Below, piece by piece: positions 63,180 through 64,000 of a stretch of DNA of 64,000 nucleotides; within the stretch, counting starts at the first letter, position 1; every line of letters begins with the position of its first letter. A program made the position numbers and the translations under genes. The DNA comes from Treponema sp. C6A8. GTDB taxonomy: Bacteria; Spirochaetota; Spirochaetia; Treponematales; Treponemataceae. The notes under the pieces are model-generated. The model saw only the letters and a list, made by a program, of their open reading frames with translations. It was not told the DNA's origin and did not search any database. The stretch covers positions 785,661 to 849,660 of the forward strand of contig NZ_JHVB01000001.1 in assembly GCF_000619925.1 (NCBI RefSeq). Reading direction: 5' to 3'.

Positions 63180-63600
63180 TTCTATAGAGATTTCAGGCGA
63201 GTCGCCGTTCCCACTCGCAACTACGGGTTCGCTGACGCTCAGACTCCTCGCTCACTTCGTTCGCTGCGGTGTCCAAGCCCTCCGTTTCTCCCGCCGGTGA
63301 CTGTTAAAATTGAAAGGGAAACTTCCCAAGGTAAAGCTGATAAGGGGAAGGCTAATGTTTTTAGAGGACAGGCTGATGCTGGTGAAAGCTTCAAAATTGG
63401 AAGTCTAATCTGATAATTTTAAGGTCTTGTGACTCATAGGCAGTTACGTCAGAAGCACTGATTTACAACATGGAGTTCAAACTCCCTACACTACTTTCCG
63501 TCGTAAATGCTTCGCATTTACTTACCGCACAGCACTTCAAGTGCTGTGCGCGCTCGCTACGCCTGACGGCTCCGCTCTATGCCAACTACACTGCTCTTCA
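63180..63600. repeat. 420-bp gene-poor stretch with REP-like hairpins
   Basis: A GC-rich segment (63190-63300) carries several short dyads built on TCGC/GCGA words. Near the right end lie two perfect hairpins: GTAAATGC-TTC-GCATTTAC (63503-63521) and an 11-bp stem GCACAGCACTT / AAGTGCTGTGC with a single-base loop (63527-63549). Apart from a doubtful coding remnant at 63297-63413, no gene is supported. The stretch separates the barrel gene from the end of the rRNA operon. Confidence 0.6.
63297..63413 (+). pseudogene. Possible coding remnant (38 codons)
   Basis: A frame reading VTVKIERETSQGKADKG and ending GESFKIGSLI, then TGA. The composition is protein-like and its base composition differs from the GC-rich dyads before it. 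It has no ribosome binding site and begins abruptly after the dyad cluster, so it could be the 3' end of a decayed gene. Low certainty. Confidence 0.2.
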
Positions 63601-63605
63601 TCGGG

Positions 63606-63638
63606 TTAAAAACAAAAGCTCCCGGGTTGCCAGGGAGC
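63606..63638 (-). terminator. Terminator of the rRNA operon
   Basis: 6-bp G/C-rich stem GCTCCC / GGGAGC (63618-63623 and 63633-63638), 9-nt loop, followed on the minus strand by TTTTGTTTTTA. Lies 28 bp after the 3' end of 5S rRNA. Confidence 0.75.
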
Positions 63639-63665
63639 CTTGAAATATGTGCGTTAAATAAAAAA

Positions 63666-63776
63666 AACTGGCAGCTACCTACTTTCCCGCTGAAGAGCAG
63701 TATCATCGGCGTAAGAGAGCTTGACTTCCGTGTTCGGTATGGGAACGGGTATTGCCTCTCCACTATGGCCACCAGT
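63666..63776 (-). rRNA. rrf: 5S ribosomal RNA
   Basis: 111 nt. The minus strand begins ACTGGTGGCCATAGTGGAG and ends GGTAGCTGCCAGT; the ends pair (ACTGG/CCAGT). The middle has the conserved CCCGTTCCCATACCGAACACGG-type loop (given here in part, positions about 63726-63749) and GGGAAAGTAGG near the 3' end. It is downstream of 23S rRNA as in a standard operon. Confidence 0.95.
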
Positions 63777-63877
63777 ATTTTATACTAAGTTATAAACAAG
63801 GGCCGTTAGAGCATTTTCTGCTGCACGACCGGAGCGTCTTTAATGAAGTATCCGTATTGTAAACGGAGATGAGAATA

Positions 63878-64000
63878 TGGTCAAGCCTCACGACCTATTA
63901 GTAATGCTCGGCTGAACACATCGCTGTGCTTACACCTGCATCCTATCAACCAGATAGTCTCTCTGGGGTCTTCAGAAGACTTATAGTCTTAGGGAAGTCT
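63878..64000 (-). rRNA. rrl: 23S ribosomal RNA, 3' end (partial)
   Basis: The minus strand contains the conserved 3'-terminal words of 23S rRNA: AAGCACAGCGATGTGTTCAGCCGAGC, ACTAATAGGTCGTGAGGCTTGACC. The gene continues beyond the right edge. The exact 3' end is uncertain by a few bases. The spacer to 5S is about 100 nt with no tRNA. Confidence 0.93.

Noticed and set aside
63440..63500. tRNA-like segment with GGAGTTCAAACTCC resembling a T-arm and CTGATTTACA resembling an anticodon arm
   Set aside because: No acceptor or D arm can be paired around it, and the putative T-arm is simply a 6-bp palindrome with a 2-nt loop.

Overview
The window reads as a chromosomal segment of a motile, host-associated spirochaete, most likely a Treponema. 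The evidence is a spirochaete-type flagellar basal-body operon beside hslUV and a xerC-like recombinase, 7TM/SpoIIE and HD-GYP signalling proteins, a CHASE2 adenylate cyclase facing a FecR gene, a sodium-pump oxaloacetate decarboxylase, and an AT-rich composition. The species is inferred, not proven; intestinal or rumen treponemes such as the T. succinifaciens / T. bryantii group would fit.

Layout. 1-397: 5' part of an exported protein gene (minus). 528-6844: a plus-strand run of a nucleotide-sugar dehydratase, a sugar aminotransferase and three subunits of a strongly diverged molybdenum-hydroxylase-like complex. 6904-14015 (minus): queA, ruvB, a chemoreceptor, ruvA, and a TGS/uridine-kinase fusion. 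14180-17676 (plus): a 7TM-SpoIIE phosphatase, yebC, ruvC. 17693-33044 (minus): CHASE2 adenylate cyclase, xerC-like gene, hslV, hslU, flgB, flgC, fliE, a trypsin-like protease gene, then fliF-fliG-fliH-fliI-fliJ. 33095-35579 (plus): two exported proteins (one a probable outer-membrane barrel) and a FecR-domain protein. 35580-39322 (minus): argH plus a polar amino-acid ABC transporter. 39526-48095 (minus): three large signalling genes. 48445-52241 (minus): oadG-oadA-oadB. 52366-57245: a membrane protein, a type I pullulanase, a hybrid histidine kinase and a hyperacidic small protein. 57342-62081 (minus): rplU-rpmA, obg, nadD, yqeK, an LCP protein, rsfS. 62396-63118 (plus): an exported barrel-like protein. 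63606-64000 (minus): the 3' end of a 23S rRNA gene, 5S rRNA and a terminator.

Most of the window is housekeeping. The most unusual part is 39526-48095. An apparently active HD-GYP c-di-GMP phosphodiesterase is followed by a 1342-residue beta-propeller hybrid kinase in which all three phosphotransfer residues are replaced (HisKA His to Lys818, receiver Asp to Asn1122, Hpt His to Arg1269). Next comes a second HD-GYP protein whose metal ligands are nearly all gone. This looks like a signalling module that kept the folds of a phosphorelay and a phosphodiesterase but not their chemistry.

Other notable points are the diverged xanthine-dehydrogenase-like trio without the usual molybdopterin glycine loop, a protease gene inside the flagellar operon with a terminator before it and a near-consensus promoter after it, an OadA with two biotinyl domains, an OadB with a lipoprotein-like N-terminal extension, and a family of intergenic hairpins, including a 147-bp interrupted palindrome. 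No CRISPR array, tRNA gene, prophage or transposase gene was seen.
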